Under the pieces are notes generated by a model, which worked only from the letters and a program-made list of their open reading frames with translations, was not told the origin of the DNA and made no database searches. The position numbers and the translations under genes are program-made. A stretch of 64,000 bases of DNA from Verrucomicrobiota bacterium (GTDB taxonomy: Bacteria; Verrucomicrobiota; Verrucomicrobiia; Chthoniobacterales; UBA10450): contig QHNH01000024.1 in NCBI GenBank assembly GCA_003218375.1, positions 46,913 to 110,912 on the forward strand, read 5' to 3'. The stretch's first letter is position 1; each line of letters opens with the position of its first letter. Shown in pieces: positions 54,065 through 62,296 of this stretch.

Positions 54065-55564
54065 CTAGGACGAAGGCGGCCGCGCCAGCAAGAAATAGCG
54101 CTTGCCGTAGCTGCCCGCCGGGTTCGAGATCAGGATTTTTTTCGGCTCGCCGCCTTGCAATCGAGGGAGCAAGCCGTCGATCTCGTCGTCTGGAACGACC
54201 AGCGCATCGAGCTTTCCCTTGTTCCAGTCCGCGGCCGCCTCTTCCGGCTCGAGGAACTCCGTTCGCCGGACATACAAGAGCATTCCTTCATCTTCACCGC
54301 CGACCACAGCGTAACGCCAGCCGTGCGCGGTCGCTTCCGTCACCACCGCGCGGCCGAACACGGCAAACGCGGCCCGTTGTTCGCGGCTGGCGAGAACGAT
54401 TTTGCGAGCCGTGTATCCACCCGTGAAAACCACCGAGAGAATGATCGCGACGGCGCAGGAGCGGTCGACGATCGGTCGCCATCGTTCCTTTTCGCGACAA
54501 GCAGCAACAACCGCCGCCAGGAGCAAGCAGAGCGGCGGCACAATCGGAAAAACGCGATCGATCCGTTTCGACGGCACGAGCGACATCACCAGCAATCCGC
54601 CGAGACTCCAAGCCAGGAGCCAGAATGTTTCCGGCGACAGCCTGGCCGGGTTCCCGTTTTTCTTGAGCGCGACAAACGCCAATGCAACCAGCAACAGGCT
54701 CCAGGGTGCGAAGCGATGCAGAAGATGCGGCAGATAAAAATAGAATGGCTGCGAACGATGCACCTCATCGCTGAACCGTCCCGCGAACTCCCGCAGGACA
54801 ACGTGCTCCGTAAACTCCGGCACGAAAAAAATACCGCCGCCCACCCAGACAAGGAAAACGAGAAAAGAAACCAGCCATGGCAACCACCCGGACCACGCGG
54901 AGGCCGCGGCGTTCGTCCCCCGCCATCGCCAGGCAAACGCTGCGAGGCCCGGCCCCAGGAAGGCATAAATGATCGGCCCTTTGATCAGCATTCCGGCGCT
55001 GAGCAGCAAGAACAGCAGCAGCCGATCTCGTCTCGTCCACGCCGCGCGCATCCGAATTTTTTCCCAGATCAACAGGCCGATAGCGAACAGGACAAGGGCG
55101 AGCGGCATGTCGGTCCGCACAAGAGACGCGAGGCGCGGCACGAAAAGATTGAAGCCGAGCGCGCACGCCGCCGCCAGCGCAGCCACCGCGCCATACACCC
55201 GCGCCGCGCGCAGAAGCAGAACCAGCAATGCGACTGCGGCGATAAAAGATGGCAGCCGCCAGGCGAATTCCCACGAGCGCGTGATCGCAAAAAGTCCGGC
55301 GGATATCCAGCCGACCAGCGGCGGCTTGGTCGCCACCCACCAATTCGGGGTGTGCTGGTAAAACCAATGACCGCGCTCGACCATTTCAAACGAAGTGAAC
55401 GCCTGCTTCGCCTGGTCGTAATCATCGAGATGCCACGGGAGATTCGTGATCGCGAACAGTACGATCGCCAGAGCCAGCACGCTCCCGCGCGTTATCCGGG
55501 AAGTCAGGAAGGCAGTCACCGCCGTTGATTCTTGCGTCGAGGGACTCGCCGCGGCGAGTCCCAT
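54065..55564 (-). CDS. ArnT-like (GT39/PMT_2) membrane glycosyltransferase
   Basis: This 499-residue protein has about twelve hydrophobic segments. The start at ATG 55564 gives LTSRITRGSVLALAIVLFAI, then LPWHLDDYDQAKQAFTSFEM, where the DD(Y) acidic motif is the usual catalytic aspartate loop of PMT_2-type transferases. PNWWVATKPPLVGWISAGLF is the second family block. VPEFTEHVVLREFAGRFSDE and SQPFYFYLPHLLHRFAPWSL follow, also typical. It uses a lipid-linked sugar donor to modify a lipid, such as lipid A or another glycan. The frame is open upstream to 55711, but this region is a repeat. The exact donor is unknown. Confidence 0.82.
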   Translation of the reverse strand: MGLAAASPSTQESTAVTAFLTSRITRGSVLALAIVLFAITNLPWHLDDYDQAKQAFTSFEMVERGHWFYQHTPNWWVATKPPLVGWISAGLFAITRSWEFAWRLPSFIAAVALLVLLLRAARVYGAVAALAAACALGFNLFVPRLASLVRTDMPLALVLFAIGLLIWEKIRMRAAWTRRDRLLLFLLLSAGMLIKGPIIYAFLGPGLAAFAWRWRGTNAAASAWSGWLPWLVSFLVFLVWVGGGIFFVPEFTEHVVLREFAGRFSDEVHRSQPFYFYLPHLLHRFAPWSLLLVALAFVALKKNGNPARLSPETFWLLAWSLGGLLVMSLVPSKRIDRVFPIVPPLCLLLAAVVAACREKERWRPIVDRSCAVAIILSVVFTGGYTARKIVLASREQRAAFAVFGRAVVTEATAHGWRYAVVGGEDEGMLLYVRRTEFLEPEEAAADWNKGKLDALVVPDDEIDGLLPRLQGGEPKKILISNPAGSYGKRYFLLARPPSS

Positions 55565-55589
55565 TATTTCTTGTAGACGCGCATTGAAG

Positions 55590-55616
55590 TGGGACGTGCG
55601 GAAGCACGTCCCTCCG
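55590..55616. repeat. GGACGTGCGGAAGCACGTCC palindrome (copy 2)
   Basis: These 27 bases are identical to 30108-30134. It is a single palindromic arm between the ArnT-like gene and kynB-like gene. No second arm is seen here. Confidence 0.9.
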
Positions 55617-55619
55617 AGT

Positions 55620-56252
55620 TTAGTCTCGCCAAAGAATCGCGCGCACGGGCGCCGCGTCGCCGGCGCTGATGCGCAACGGCAGCGCGGAGAAATGATAGGT
55701 GCCGGCTTCAATCTCGCTCAGGTCGAGCGATTCAACGATCGCCACGCCCGCCGCCGCCAGGGCGTGGTGGTTCACCAGGATCTTCGCGTCGATTGAATCC
55801 ACGGACGGCAAATCAAGTCCCAACAACTTCACCTTTCTTTTTCCCAGCCATTCCGCAACATCGGAAGCGATCACCGGAATCCACTCCGGAAAACTCTTCG
55901 AGTCTCTCCACACCCCGGTCCTGACCAGGAGCCGCGGCGCGTCCGCCGACGATTCCAAATCGCTAATGGTGATTTGACCCGACCGATCGGTCTCGAATTT
56001 TGCGGTGAGATCAACCACGGCGGCCTTGCCGAGATAGGTCTCGAGCGGCATCCGGTCGATTGTGCCGGCGTCTTCTTTGAAGTGAAACGGCGCGTCGGCG
56101 TGGCTGCCGTTGTGCACGCCCATCGTGACCGCACCTACATTCACCGTCGCTCCCTCAGCCATTTTCCATTTCAGCTCAAAGTGAAACGCGGTGTCGCCGG
56201 GCCACGGCGCGAGGCCGTTGAAAAGCGGGCGCGAGATATCGAAGATCTTCAT
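55620..56252 (-). CDS. Cyclase-family / kynurenine formamidase-like (KynB) hydrolase
   Basis: This 210-residue protein has the metal-binding motif VHNGSHADAPFHF (about residues 47-59). IFDISRPLFNGLAPWPGDTA is the usual N-terminal block. Then come VPVIASDVAEWLGKRKVKLL-type (here IPVIASDVAEWLGKRKVKLL), GLDLPSVDSIDAKILVNHHA and AIVESLDLSEIEAGTYHFSA. The last two match bacterial arylformamidase. It hydrolyses N-formylkynurenine to kynurenine and formate. The nearby HAAO and ACMSD genes support a kynurenine-pathway role. A DMT transporter gene lies upstream on the same strand. Confidence 0.87.
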   Translation of the reverse strand: MKIFDISRPLFNGLAPWPGDTAFHFELKWKMAEGATVNVGAVTMGVHNGSHADAPFHFKEDAGTIDRMPLETYLGKAAVVDLTAKFETDRSGQITISDLESSADAPRLLVRTGVWRDSKSFPEWIPVIASDVAEWLGKRKVKLLGLDLPSVDSIDAKILVNHHALAAAGVAIVESLDLSEIEAGTYHFSALPLRISAGDAAPVRAILWRD

Positions 56253-56298
56253 GAGCGATTGGTCGCAGGGTAATGGCCGCGGCGCGGAGACGAAAGCA

Positions 56299-57147
56299 TC
56301 AACTCGCCGCGGCTTTGCGTTCGACGATAACGAGCGCGATCCCGCCGAGCACCGCGATCGACGCGAGCGCGAAACGCAACGTGATTGGCTCGCCCAGGAA
56401 AATAATTCCGCCCGCTGCGGCCAGGACCGGCACGCTCAGCTGCACCGTCGCAGCGCCGGATGCTTTCAAGGCCGGCAAGGCCGTATACCAAATCGCGTAG
56501 CCAATTCCCGAAGCGAGCGCGCCGGACGCGATCGCATAGCTGATACCGGCGCGGTCGAATTGAATCGAGCGCCACGTCACAAGCGTGAGCAACACGACCA
56601 TCGGAACGGCGCGCAGGAAATTGCCGGCGGTCGCGCCCAACGGGTCGCCGCTGCCTTTGCCGCGCAGCGAATAAATCCCCCACGCAATTCCAGCACCGAG
56701 CATCAGGACCGCAGCGCCCAATGGCGGCGCGGACAGGCCCGGGAACACGAGAGCCACGAGCCCGGTCAGCGCCAGGAGCAGCCCGGCGATTTGTCCCAGG
56801 CGCAGACGCTCGCCTTTTTTCAGCGCCCAGAAAATCATCGTTGCCTGCACCGCCCCGAAAAGCAGCAGCGCACCGGTGCCGGCGGTCAGACGAAGGTAGG
56901 CGAAGGAAAAAAATGCCGCGTAACCGAACAAGGCGAGCGCTGATGGCCAGCTCCCCGCCTTCCGCATCGACCCTTTGCGAATCTGCACAATGATCCACAG
57001 GCAAAGCGCGCCCGACACAATCCGTATCAGGGTGAAGCTCGCCGCATCAATCGCGGTTTGTTTGAGGGCGAGACGGCACAGCAGCGAATTACCGGCAAAG
57101 GCAATCATCGCCAGCGCCGTGAGGAGGAGAACGCGGGCCCGGCTCAT
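56299..57147 (-). CDS. EamA/DMT-family transporter
   Basis: This 282-residue membrane protein has about ten hydrophobic helices forming two EamA repeats. Seen are LLLTALAMIAFAGNSLLCRL, then IRIVSGALCLWIIVQIRKGS. The second half has GAGIAWGIYSLRGKGSGDPL, AIASGALASGIGYAIWYTAL and LSVPVLAAAGGIIFLGEPIT. These proteins move amino acids, nucleosides or other metabolites. The genes on both sides are for kynurenine/3-hydroxyanthranilate breakdown, so it might export or import an aromatic amino acid relative, but this is only by association. It is divergent from the HAAO gene. Confidence 0.85.
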   Translation of the reverse strand: MSRARVLLLTALAMIAFAGNSLLCRLALKQTAIDAASFTLIRIVSGALCLWIIVQIRKGSMRKAGSWPSALALFGYAAFFSFAYLRLTAGTGALLLFGAVQATMIFWALKKGERLRLGQIAGLLLALTGLVALVFPGLSAPPLGAAVLMLGAGIAWGIYSLRGKGSGDPLGATAGNFLRAVPMVVLLTLVTWRSIQFDRAGISYAIASGALASGIGYAIWYTALPALKASGAATVQLSVPVLAAAGGIIFLGEPITLRFALASIAVLGGIALVIVERKAAAS

Positions 57148-57255
57148 TCTTCTCCGTCTCCCAGCCGGGGTTGACGCTGCGGGCGGCAGGAAATACGCTC
57201 GATCATCGAAACGTCCACTCTTTCTCCATCGCCCTCATTAGAAACTCGCGGCGCC

Positions 57256-57786
57256 ACGAAAGTCCAACCCCCGGTAAACCTGGATAACTGGATCGAAGCG
57301 AACCGCGAGCTGTTTAAACCGCCGGTTAGCAATCGCTACCTCTACGATGGCCGCGACTTTTTCGTCATGGTCATCAAAGGGCCGAACGCCCGGAACGATT
57401 TTCATCTGGTCGATTCCGAGGAATATTTTTACCAGCTCAAGGGCGACATCAAAGTCCGGATCCGCGAAGGCGACCGCATCATCGATCACCTCGTGCGCGA
57501 GGGCGAGACCTTCTTCATCCCGCCGAACGTCCCGCACGCCCCGGTCCGTCCGCCGGACACCATCGGCATCGTGGTCGAGCGGCGCCGCCCGGCCGGCGAG
57601 CACGAACACGTCATTTTCTATTGCGACAAATGTGGCGCGGTCGTGGAAGACATCGATTTCGATTGCGCCGATATCGTTAACCATTTCAGCCAGGCCATGC
57701 TCGATTTCTGGAACGACGATGCGCGCCGCACCTGCAAAAACTGCGGCGCGAAAGTCCCCCGGCCCGAGCCGGTCAAGCCGTTCTGA
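57256..57786 (+). CDS. 3-hydroxyanthranilate 3,4-dioxygenase; start codon missing in this sequence
   Basis: This cupin enzyme of about 176 residues has NWIEANRELFKPPVSNRYLY and GRDFFVMVIKGPNARNDFHL. Then come SEEYFYQLKGDIKVRIREGD and FFIPPNVPHAPVRPPDT with the metal-binding His and Glu. The C-terminal rubredoxin-like site is YCDKCG...CKNCG. It opens the ring of 3-hydroxyanthranilate, yielding aminocarboxymuconate semialdehyde, which ACMSD next door uses. No ATG, GTG or TTG lies in frame between the upstream TGA (57172) and the internal ATG at 57367, which would cut off conserved residues. The expected N-terminus (TKVQPPVNLDNW) starts with ACG at 57256, an ATG with one base changed. Confidence 0.85.
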   Translation, partial: TKVQPPVNLDNWIEANRELFKPPVSNRYLYDGRDFFVMVIKGPNARNDFHLVDSEEYFYQLKGDIKVRIREGDRIIDHLVREGETFFIPPNVPHAPVRPPDTIGIVVERRRPAGEHEHVIFYCDKCGAVVEDIDFDCADIVNHFSQAMLDFWNDDARRTCKNCGAKVPRPEPVKPF

Positions 57787-57788
57787 TT

Positions 57789-57844
57789 TGTAGGGCGTCT
57801 GTGTCAGACGCCTATTGATTGGCGTTTCACGGAAACGCCCTACA
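57789..57844. repeat. Inverted repeat TGTAGGGCGT...ACGCCCTACA
   Basis: Outer 10-base arms are at 57789-57798 and 57835-57844. Inside are hairpins GGCGTCTGTGTCAGACGCC and GGCGTTTCACGGAAACGCC. It lies between HAAO (stop 57786) and ACMSD (start 57854), so it is in the middle of the likely operon. Confidence 0.85.
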
Positions 57845-57853
57845 ATTCGACCG

Positions 57854-58903
57854 GTGAAGATCGATCTCCACACCCACATTCTCCCGCGCGAGTGGCCCGA
57901 TCTCGACGCGAAATACGGCTACGCCGGATTCGTTAGGCTGGAGCATTACCAGCCGTGTTGCGCGCGAATGATGATCGGCGACCGCGTCTTTCGCGAGATC
58001 ACCGACAATGTCTGGGAGCCGGCGCGCCGCCTCGAGGAAATGGATCGAGCCGGCGTTTCCATGCAGGTGCTTTCGACGGTGCCGGTCATGTTCAGCTATT
58101 GGGCGAAACCCGCCGACGCGCTCGATCTTTCACAGCGCCTCAACGATCACATCGCGGAAGTCGTGCGCGCGAATCCCACTCGCTTCACCGGTCTCGCGAC
58201 GATCCCATTGCAAGATCCCGATCTCGCCGCGCGCGAACTGGAGCGTTGCGTGCGCGAGCTGGGTCTGCGCGGCGCGCAGATCGGCACCCACGTCGATGCG
58301 AACCAGCATTTCGGCCGCATCGACACGCTGAACCTGGATAATGCCGCGCTCCAACCGGTCTGGAGCGCCGCCGAACAGCTCGGCGCCGCGATTTTCGTTC
58401 ACCCCTGGGACATGGTCGGCAAGAAACGCATGCCGAAATACTGGCTGCCGTGGCTGGTCGGTATGCCCGCCGAAACTTCGCTCGCCATTTGCTCGATGAT
58501 CTTCGGCGCCGTCTTCGCGCGCTTCCCAAAACTCCGAGTCGCCTTCGCCCACGGCGGCGGCGCCTTCCCCTTTACCCTCGGGCGGATCGAACACGCCTTT
58601 CACGTCCGTCCCGATCTATGCGCCATCGATAACAAGGCGACACCTCGCAGTTATCTCGCGACCGCTGACCGGCCCGCGCGCTTTTACGTCGACTCACTCG
58701 TGCATGATCCTGACGCCCTGCGCCTCCTCATCAAACTCTTCGGTTCGCAACGTGTCGTGCTCGGCTCCGATTACCCGTTCCCTCTCGGCGAACCCCACGC
58801 CGGCGAACTCATCGAGTCCATGACCGACCTTTCTGCCGACGAGAAGGCACAGTTGCTCTTCGGCGCCGCCCAGGAATTTCTCGCGCTCGATTCAGTCGGC
58901 TGA
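57854..58903 (+). CDS. Aminocarboxymuconate-semialdehyde decarboxylase (ACMSD)
   Basis: This 349-residue amidohydrolase-fold enzyme starts at a GTG: VKIDLHTHILPREWPDLDAK (HxH metal site). Then come MDRAGVSMQVLSTVPVMFSY, GLRGAQIGTHVDANQHFGRI, IFVHPWDMVGKKRMPKYWLP, WLVGMPAETSLAICSMIFGA, VAFAHGGGAFPFTLGRIEHA, and the catalytic aspartate in VLGSDYPFPLGE. These blocks match eukaryotic and bacterial ACMSD closely. It decarboxylates the HAAO product to 2-aminomuconate semialdehyde. An in-frame ATG at 57815 lies inside the repeat. Its end overlaps the converging SulP gene by 12 bases. Confidence 0.94.
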   Translation: MKIDLHTHILPREWPDLDAKYGYAGFVRLEHYQPCCARMMIGDRVFREITDNVWEPARRLEEMDRAGVSMQVLSTVPVMFSYWAKPADALDLSQRLNDHIAEVVRANPTRFTGLATIPLQDPDLAARELERCVRELGLRGAQIGTHVDANQHFGRIDTLNLDNAALQPVWSAAEQLGAAIFVHPWDMVGKKRMPKYWLPWLVGMPAETSLAICSMIFGAVFARFPKLRVAFAHGGGAFPFTLGRIEHAFHVRPDLCAIDNKATPRSYLATADRPARFYVDSLVHDPDALRLLIKLFGSQRVVLGSDYPFPLGEPHAGELIESMTDLSADEKAQLLFGAAQEFLALDSVG

Positions 58904-60556
58904 CTTCGGTTTGGCCAGGGCGAGGCGCACGCTGGCGAGAGCGTCATCGAGATCGGCGCAGAATTTTTGTTCGCCCAGCCAGCTTACCAAACCGGATTCG
59001 AACATAACTTTCATGGGCTGCGGCTGAACCGCGGTGAGGAAGATCTTTACGCCATCGCGACGCAGTTTCTCGATCGCGATGCGAAACGCATGCAACCCGC
59101 TGGCATCCATCGCGGGGACATTGCGCATCCGGAAGATGACCACCTTGGGCGTTCCGCCAGAACCTCGAAGTGCTTGTTCGAGGTTCTCGGCCGCGGCGAA
59201 AAAGAGCGGACCTTCGATGCGATAGAGGACGACGCCCTCGGGAATATCTTTCCCGCGCATACTGTGGGTGCCGGTGCCTTCGGGTTCGCTCTCCGGCGTC
59301 ACCAGCCGGATGTGCGAAACGGATTCCATCTGACGGAGGAACAACACCATCGCCATGATCAGGCCGGCAGCGACGCCAATGGTGAGATCAAACACTACGG
59401 TCAACCCGAAGGCGGTAACCATGACGCCGAAATCGCTGCGTGGTCCGCGCCAGAGCTCCACGAACGTATGTGCCTCCGCCATTCGAACCGCAACGGTCAG
59501 CAGAATCGCGCTCAGAGTTGCGAGCGGGATGTAAGAGACAAGGGGCGCGGCCACGAGCGCAACGACCAGGAGCACGAGCGAGTGCACGACCCCCGCGACC
59601 GGAGTGCGCCCGCCGTTTCGAATGTTCGCCGCGGTCCGCGCGATCGCCCCCGTGGCCGCGATCCCGCCGGCGAGCGGAGATAAAATATTCGCGATCCCCT
59701 GTCCGATCAGTTCCTGGTTGGGATCGTGCCGGGTCTCAGCCATTCCGTCGGCGACCATGGCGGAGAGGAGCGATTCGATTGCGCCGAGCGCGGCGATCGT
59801 AAAGGCCGGCGCCATCAGTTGTCGCATCGAGTCGAGCGAAATGGCGGGAAAGTGCCAGCCCGGCCAGCCACTCGGGAGCTCGCCGAATCGGCTGCCGATC
59901 GTCGCGACTGGCCAGCCCGCGAAATGCGCCAGGAGCGCGGTGGCGATTACCGCAACGATGCTCGCCGGCACGCGTTTGATCAGGCGCGGCCACAAATAAA
60001 CGATCGCCAGCGTCAGCGCGCCCGTTGCCAGCGCATACCAATTGAGATCGCGCAGATGCAGGGCCAGCGTTTTGATTTGCTGCGGCGCGTGCTCCGGCAT
60101 CTTGAGGCCGAGCCCTAGAAACTCGTTCAGTTGCCCGCAAAAAATGATCACAGCAATCCCGCTGGTGAATCCGGCGACCACGGGATACGGAAAGAATTTC
60201 AAGAGCCGCCCCATCTTGAGCGCCCCGACCGCGATGAGCATCACGCCCGCCATCATCGCGGCGAGCGCAAGACCACCGTAGCCATATTGCGCGACGATCG
60301 AGAAAAGCACCGGAACAAACGCTCCGGTCGGTCCCGCAATTTGAAACCGCGATCCGCCGAGCAGGGCCACGGCCGCGCCGGCCACGATCCCAGTCCACAA
60401 TCCCTGTTGCGGCGCCACCCCGGAAGCGATGGCAAATCCAATCGCGAGCGGTAACGCGATGATCCCAACCGTGATTCCCGCGAGGAGATCGGCCGAAAAG
60501 TCCGCGCGACCGTAGTTGGTGAACGCAGAGAGAATGGCCGGCCGAAAAGCGCGCAT
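58892..60556 (-). CDS. SulP-family anion transporter with STAS domain
   Basis: This 554-residue protein starts with DLLAGITVGIIALPLAIGFA, then IASGVAPQQGLWTGIVAGAA, and a transmembrane core of 10-12 helices. Then comes VAGFTSGIAVIIFCGQLNEF. The cytoplasmic STAS domain (about residues 425-545) contains VVLYRIEGPLFFAAAENLEQ and IFRMRNVPAMDASGLHAFRI. SulP proteins carry sulfate, bicarbonate or related anions with H+ or Na+. The STAS domain has the conserved 'DASG' phospho-site motif. Its C-terminal 12 bases overlap ACMSD on the other strand. Confidence 0.92.
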   Translation of the reverse strand: MRAFRPAILSAFTNYGRADFSADLLAGITVGIIALPLAIGFAIASGVAPQQGLWTGIVAGAAVALLGGSRFQIAGPTGAFVPVLFSIVAQYGYGGLALAAMMAGVMLIAVGALKMGRLLKFFPYPVVAGFTSGIAVIIFCGQLNEFLGLGLKMPEHAPQQIKTLALHLRDLNWYALATGALTLAIVYLWPRLIKRVPASIVAVIATALLAHFAGWPVATIGSRFGELPSGWPGWHFPAISLDSMRQLMAPAFTIAALGAIESLLSAMVADGMAETRHDPNQELIGQGIANILSPLAGGIAATGAIARTAANIRNGGRTPVAGVVHSLVLLVVALVAAPLVSYIPLATLSAILLTVAVRMAEAHTFVELWRGPRSDFGVMVTAFGLTVVFDLTIGVAAGLIMAMVLFLRQMESVSHIRLVTPESEPEGTGTHSMRGKDIPEGVVLYRIEGPLFFAAAENLEQALRGSGGTPKVVIFRMRNVPAMDASGLHAFRIAIEKLRRDGVKIFLTAVQPQPMKVMFESGLVSWLGEQKFCADLDDALASVRLALAKPKSAD

Positions 60557-60593
60557 CGCGACTGAGGTTACAATAGTTTGCGTCCTTCTCCGA

Positions 60594-60631
60594 GTTCGGC
60601 GTTAGGCGTTGGACGTTAAGCGTTCGGCGTT
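60594..60631. repeat. Short direct repeats GTTCGGCGTTAGGCGTTGG
   Basis: This is tandem GCGTT-rich sequence (GTTCGGCGTT occurs twice) between the SulP and Rieske genes. It resembles the hemW-proximal CCAACGTC repeat read on the other strand. Confidence 0.5.
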
Positions 60632-60636
60632 TTCTT

Positions 60637-61779
60637 CTATCCCATTCGTCGAACGTATTCCCGATCCCATGCCGCCGGGATGCTTTCGCGCGAACTGTAC
60701 GGCCCCGGCTCGTACGCCCGCGACGCGATCCCTTGCTGGCTCAGCTCGCAAACGTGCCAATCCTGCCTGTTGGTCAGGTCCCAGAACTCGATCGCATCCT
60801 CCGGGTTAAAATCATCGCGCTTTGCCGCCTCCGGATGAAAAAACCAATCGCACACGATCAACGTCCGCTCTGGCGACTGCGGCCAGAGCTGATGCACCAT
60901 CACGTATTCCGGGTGCATGCTTAAAAGCATGTTCGGAAAGATCGAATAGTAAAACACTCGATCTTTTCCTTCCTGCTCATGCTCCTGATCTTTCCCTTCC
61001 CCTCGCACCGGTATCGCGCACGCGTCCCCGCTCATCGTCAAACTCTTCCCCTTCTTAATCCTCATGAACCCACCGAGGAACGGTCCTTCCGTCAGATCGT
61101 TCTCGGCCGAATCGTAGGGCGACACCTTAGACAACATCGGATGAACCCCGGGGCAGTGATAGCACTCCGAGTAATTCTCGAACATCAGCTTCCAATTCGC
61201 CTTCACGTCGTACTCGACCCGTTTCACCGATCGCAACCGCGACAAGTTCCAATGCGAAAACTTCCCCGCCAGCGGCGCGAACCATTCCTCCAGCGGCCTC
61301 GGCTTTTTCGCCAGGTTCACGAAAATGAATCCTTCCCAAAGGCCCAGGTTCACAGGGTGTAACGCGTATTTCGCTTTCTCGAACTCCGGCACTTCATCCA
61401 TGTGCGGCGCACCGATCAACCGGCCATCCAGCGCGTAGGTCCACGCGTGGTACGGGCACTGGAGGGCCAAGGCGTGTCCAGACGCGTCTTCACAAACTCG
61501 CGTCCCGCGATGACGACAAACATTGTAGAACCCGCGGATCGTCGGTCTTTGGTCTCGCGCGATGATCAGCGATTCCCCAGCAACCTCCGAAACAAAGTAG
61601 TCTCCCGCTTTCGCGATCTGGTTCTGATGCCCGACCAACAACCACTCCCGCGAAAAAATCCTCTCCTGTTCCTCCGCGAAGATTTCCGGGGAGACGAAAT
61701 ACTGCTGCGGCAGGGTCTTCGCGCCCGCGGCGAAGGTCTCGGTCGTTTTCCGAAAGGCTGGAATTATTTTTGCGGGCAT
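60637..61779 (-). CDS. Aromatic-ring-hydroxylating dioxygenase alpha-type Rieske protein
   Basis: This protein of about 380 residues starts MPAKIIPAFRKTTETFAAGA. The Rieske cluster motif is NVCRHRGTRVCEDASGHA then LQCPYHAWTYALDGRLIG (CxH...CxxH). The catalytic mononuclear iron region is NWKLMFENYSECYHCPGVHP, with the two histidines and a nearby aspartate/glutamate. The C-terminal part has YYSIFPNMLLSMHPEYVMVH. It uses electrons from a reductase to oxygenate an aromatic or quaternary amine-type substrate; GbcA/CntA-like relatives also have this layout. No reductase or beta subunit is adjacent. The frame is open upstream to 61860, but the ATG at 61779 fits best. Confidence 0.9.
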   Translation of the reverse strand: MPAKIIPAFRKTTETFAAGAKTLPQQYFVSPEIFAEEQERIFSREWLLVGHQNQIAKAGDYFVSEVAGESLIIARDQRPTIRGFYNVCRHRGTRVCEDASGHALALQCPYHAWTYALDGRLIGAPHMDEVPEFEKAKYALHPVNLGLWEGFIFVNLAKKPRPLEEWFAPLAGKFSHWNLSRLRSVKRVEYDVKANWKLMFENYSECYHCPGVHPMLSKVSPYDSAENDLTEGPFLGGFMRIKKGKSLTMSGDACAIPVRGEGKDQEHEQEGKDRVFYYSIFPNMLLSMHPEYVMVHQLWPQSPERTLIVCDWFFHPEAAKRDDFNPEDAIEFWDLTNRQDWHVCELSQQGIASRAYEPGPYSSRESIPAAWDREYVRRMG

Positions 61780-61780
61780 G

Positions 61781-62032
61781 CTATCGGCGCTCGATGCGCA
61801 CAACGTATACTTCGCGCGCAAAAGCATCGAGCCAATAGATGATTCGAATCGATCCCGCATGCTTCACTAGATAAACGCGATCGTTCGGAGGCCGAATCTG
61901 CGCGTCCGGCTTTTGCCATGGGTCATTCACTAATCGGAGCAGGACGCCGCGCACATCCCGGTTCTCGGCCGGCCGCAAATCATCGATCTCCTCCAGCGCC
62001 TCCTGATGAAGGACAAACTGCCAGCGTTTCAT
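61781..62032 (-). CDS. RelE/ParE-family toxin
   Basis: This 83-residue protein reads MKRWQFVLHQEALEEIDDLR. A helix then leads to LLRLVNDPWQKPDAQIRPPN and RVYLVKHAGSIRIIYWLDAF, ending REVYVVRIERR. The RIIYWLDA and YVVRIERR beta-strands are typical of RelE/ParE toxins. The antitoxin-like gene is 9 bases upstream on the same strand, the usual antitoxin-first order. Whether it is an mRNA interferase or gyrase inhibitor cannot be told. The Rieske gene begins 1 base past its stop. Confidence 0.82.
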   Translation of the reverse strand: MKRWQFVLHQEALEEIDDLRPAENRDVRGVLLRLVNDPWQKPDAQIRPPNDRVYLVKHAGSIRIIYWLDAFAREVYVVRIERR

Positions 62033-62041
62033 TCGCGGCGG

Positions 62042-62296
62042 CTAGCTGTTCTTTTTCCAGCGCCCTTCTGCTTCCGCCTCCGAAACTCGAAATCTCCCCG
62101 AGAGCAACTCGCCCCGCCGCTTCGCTAGATCGGATAACTCTTCCGCCGTCTGCCGCAATTCCGGAACCGAGAACATTTCGTCGAGCAAGTAAGCTGTCAT
62201 CCACTTCCGCTCTTCCCGCGTCCGCTGATCGATCAACTGCTTTAGTTCAGCTGTGCTCACGAAGTCGAGAATCTCACAGCTCTTTATGTCTAGCAA
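62042..62296 (-). CDS. Antitoxin-like small protein upstream of RelE/ParE toxin
   Basis: This is an 84-residue protein beginning at a TTG at 62296, right after the stop codon (TGA) of the ABC permease gene. The helical core is DFVSTAELKQLIDQRTREER, then KWMTAYLLDEMFSVPELRQT and SDLAKRRGELLSGRFRVSEA. No ribbon-helix-helix motif is obvious. It is judged an antitoxin by its position directly before the toxin. An initiation codon other than TTG is not available until an internal ATG. Confidence 0.65.
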   Translation of the reverse strand: MLDIKSCEILDFVSTAELKQLIDQRTREERKWMTAYLLDEMFSVPELRQTAEELSDLAKRRGELLSGRFRVSEAEAEGRWKKNS

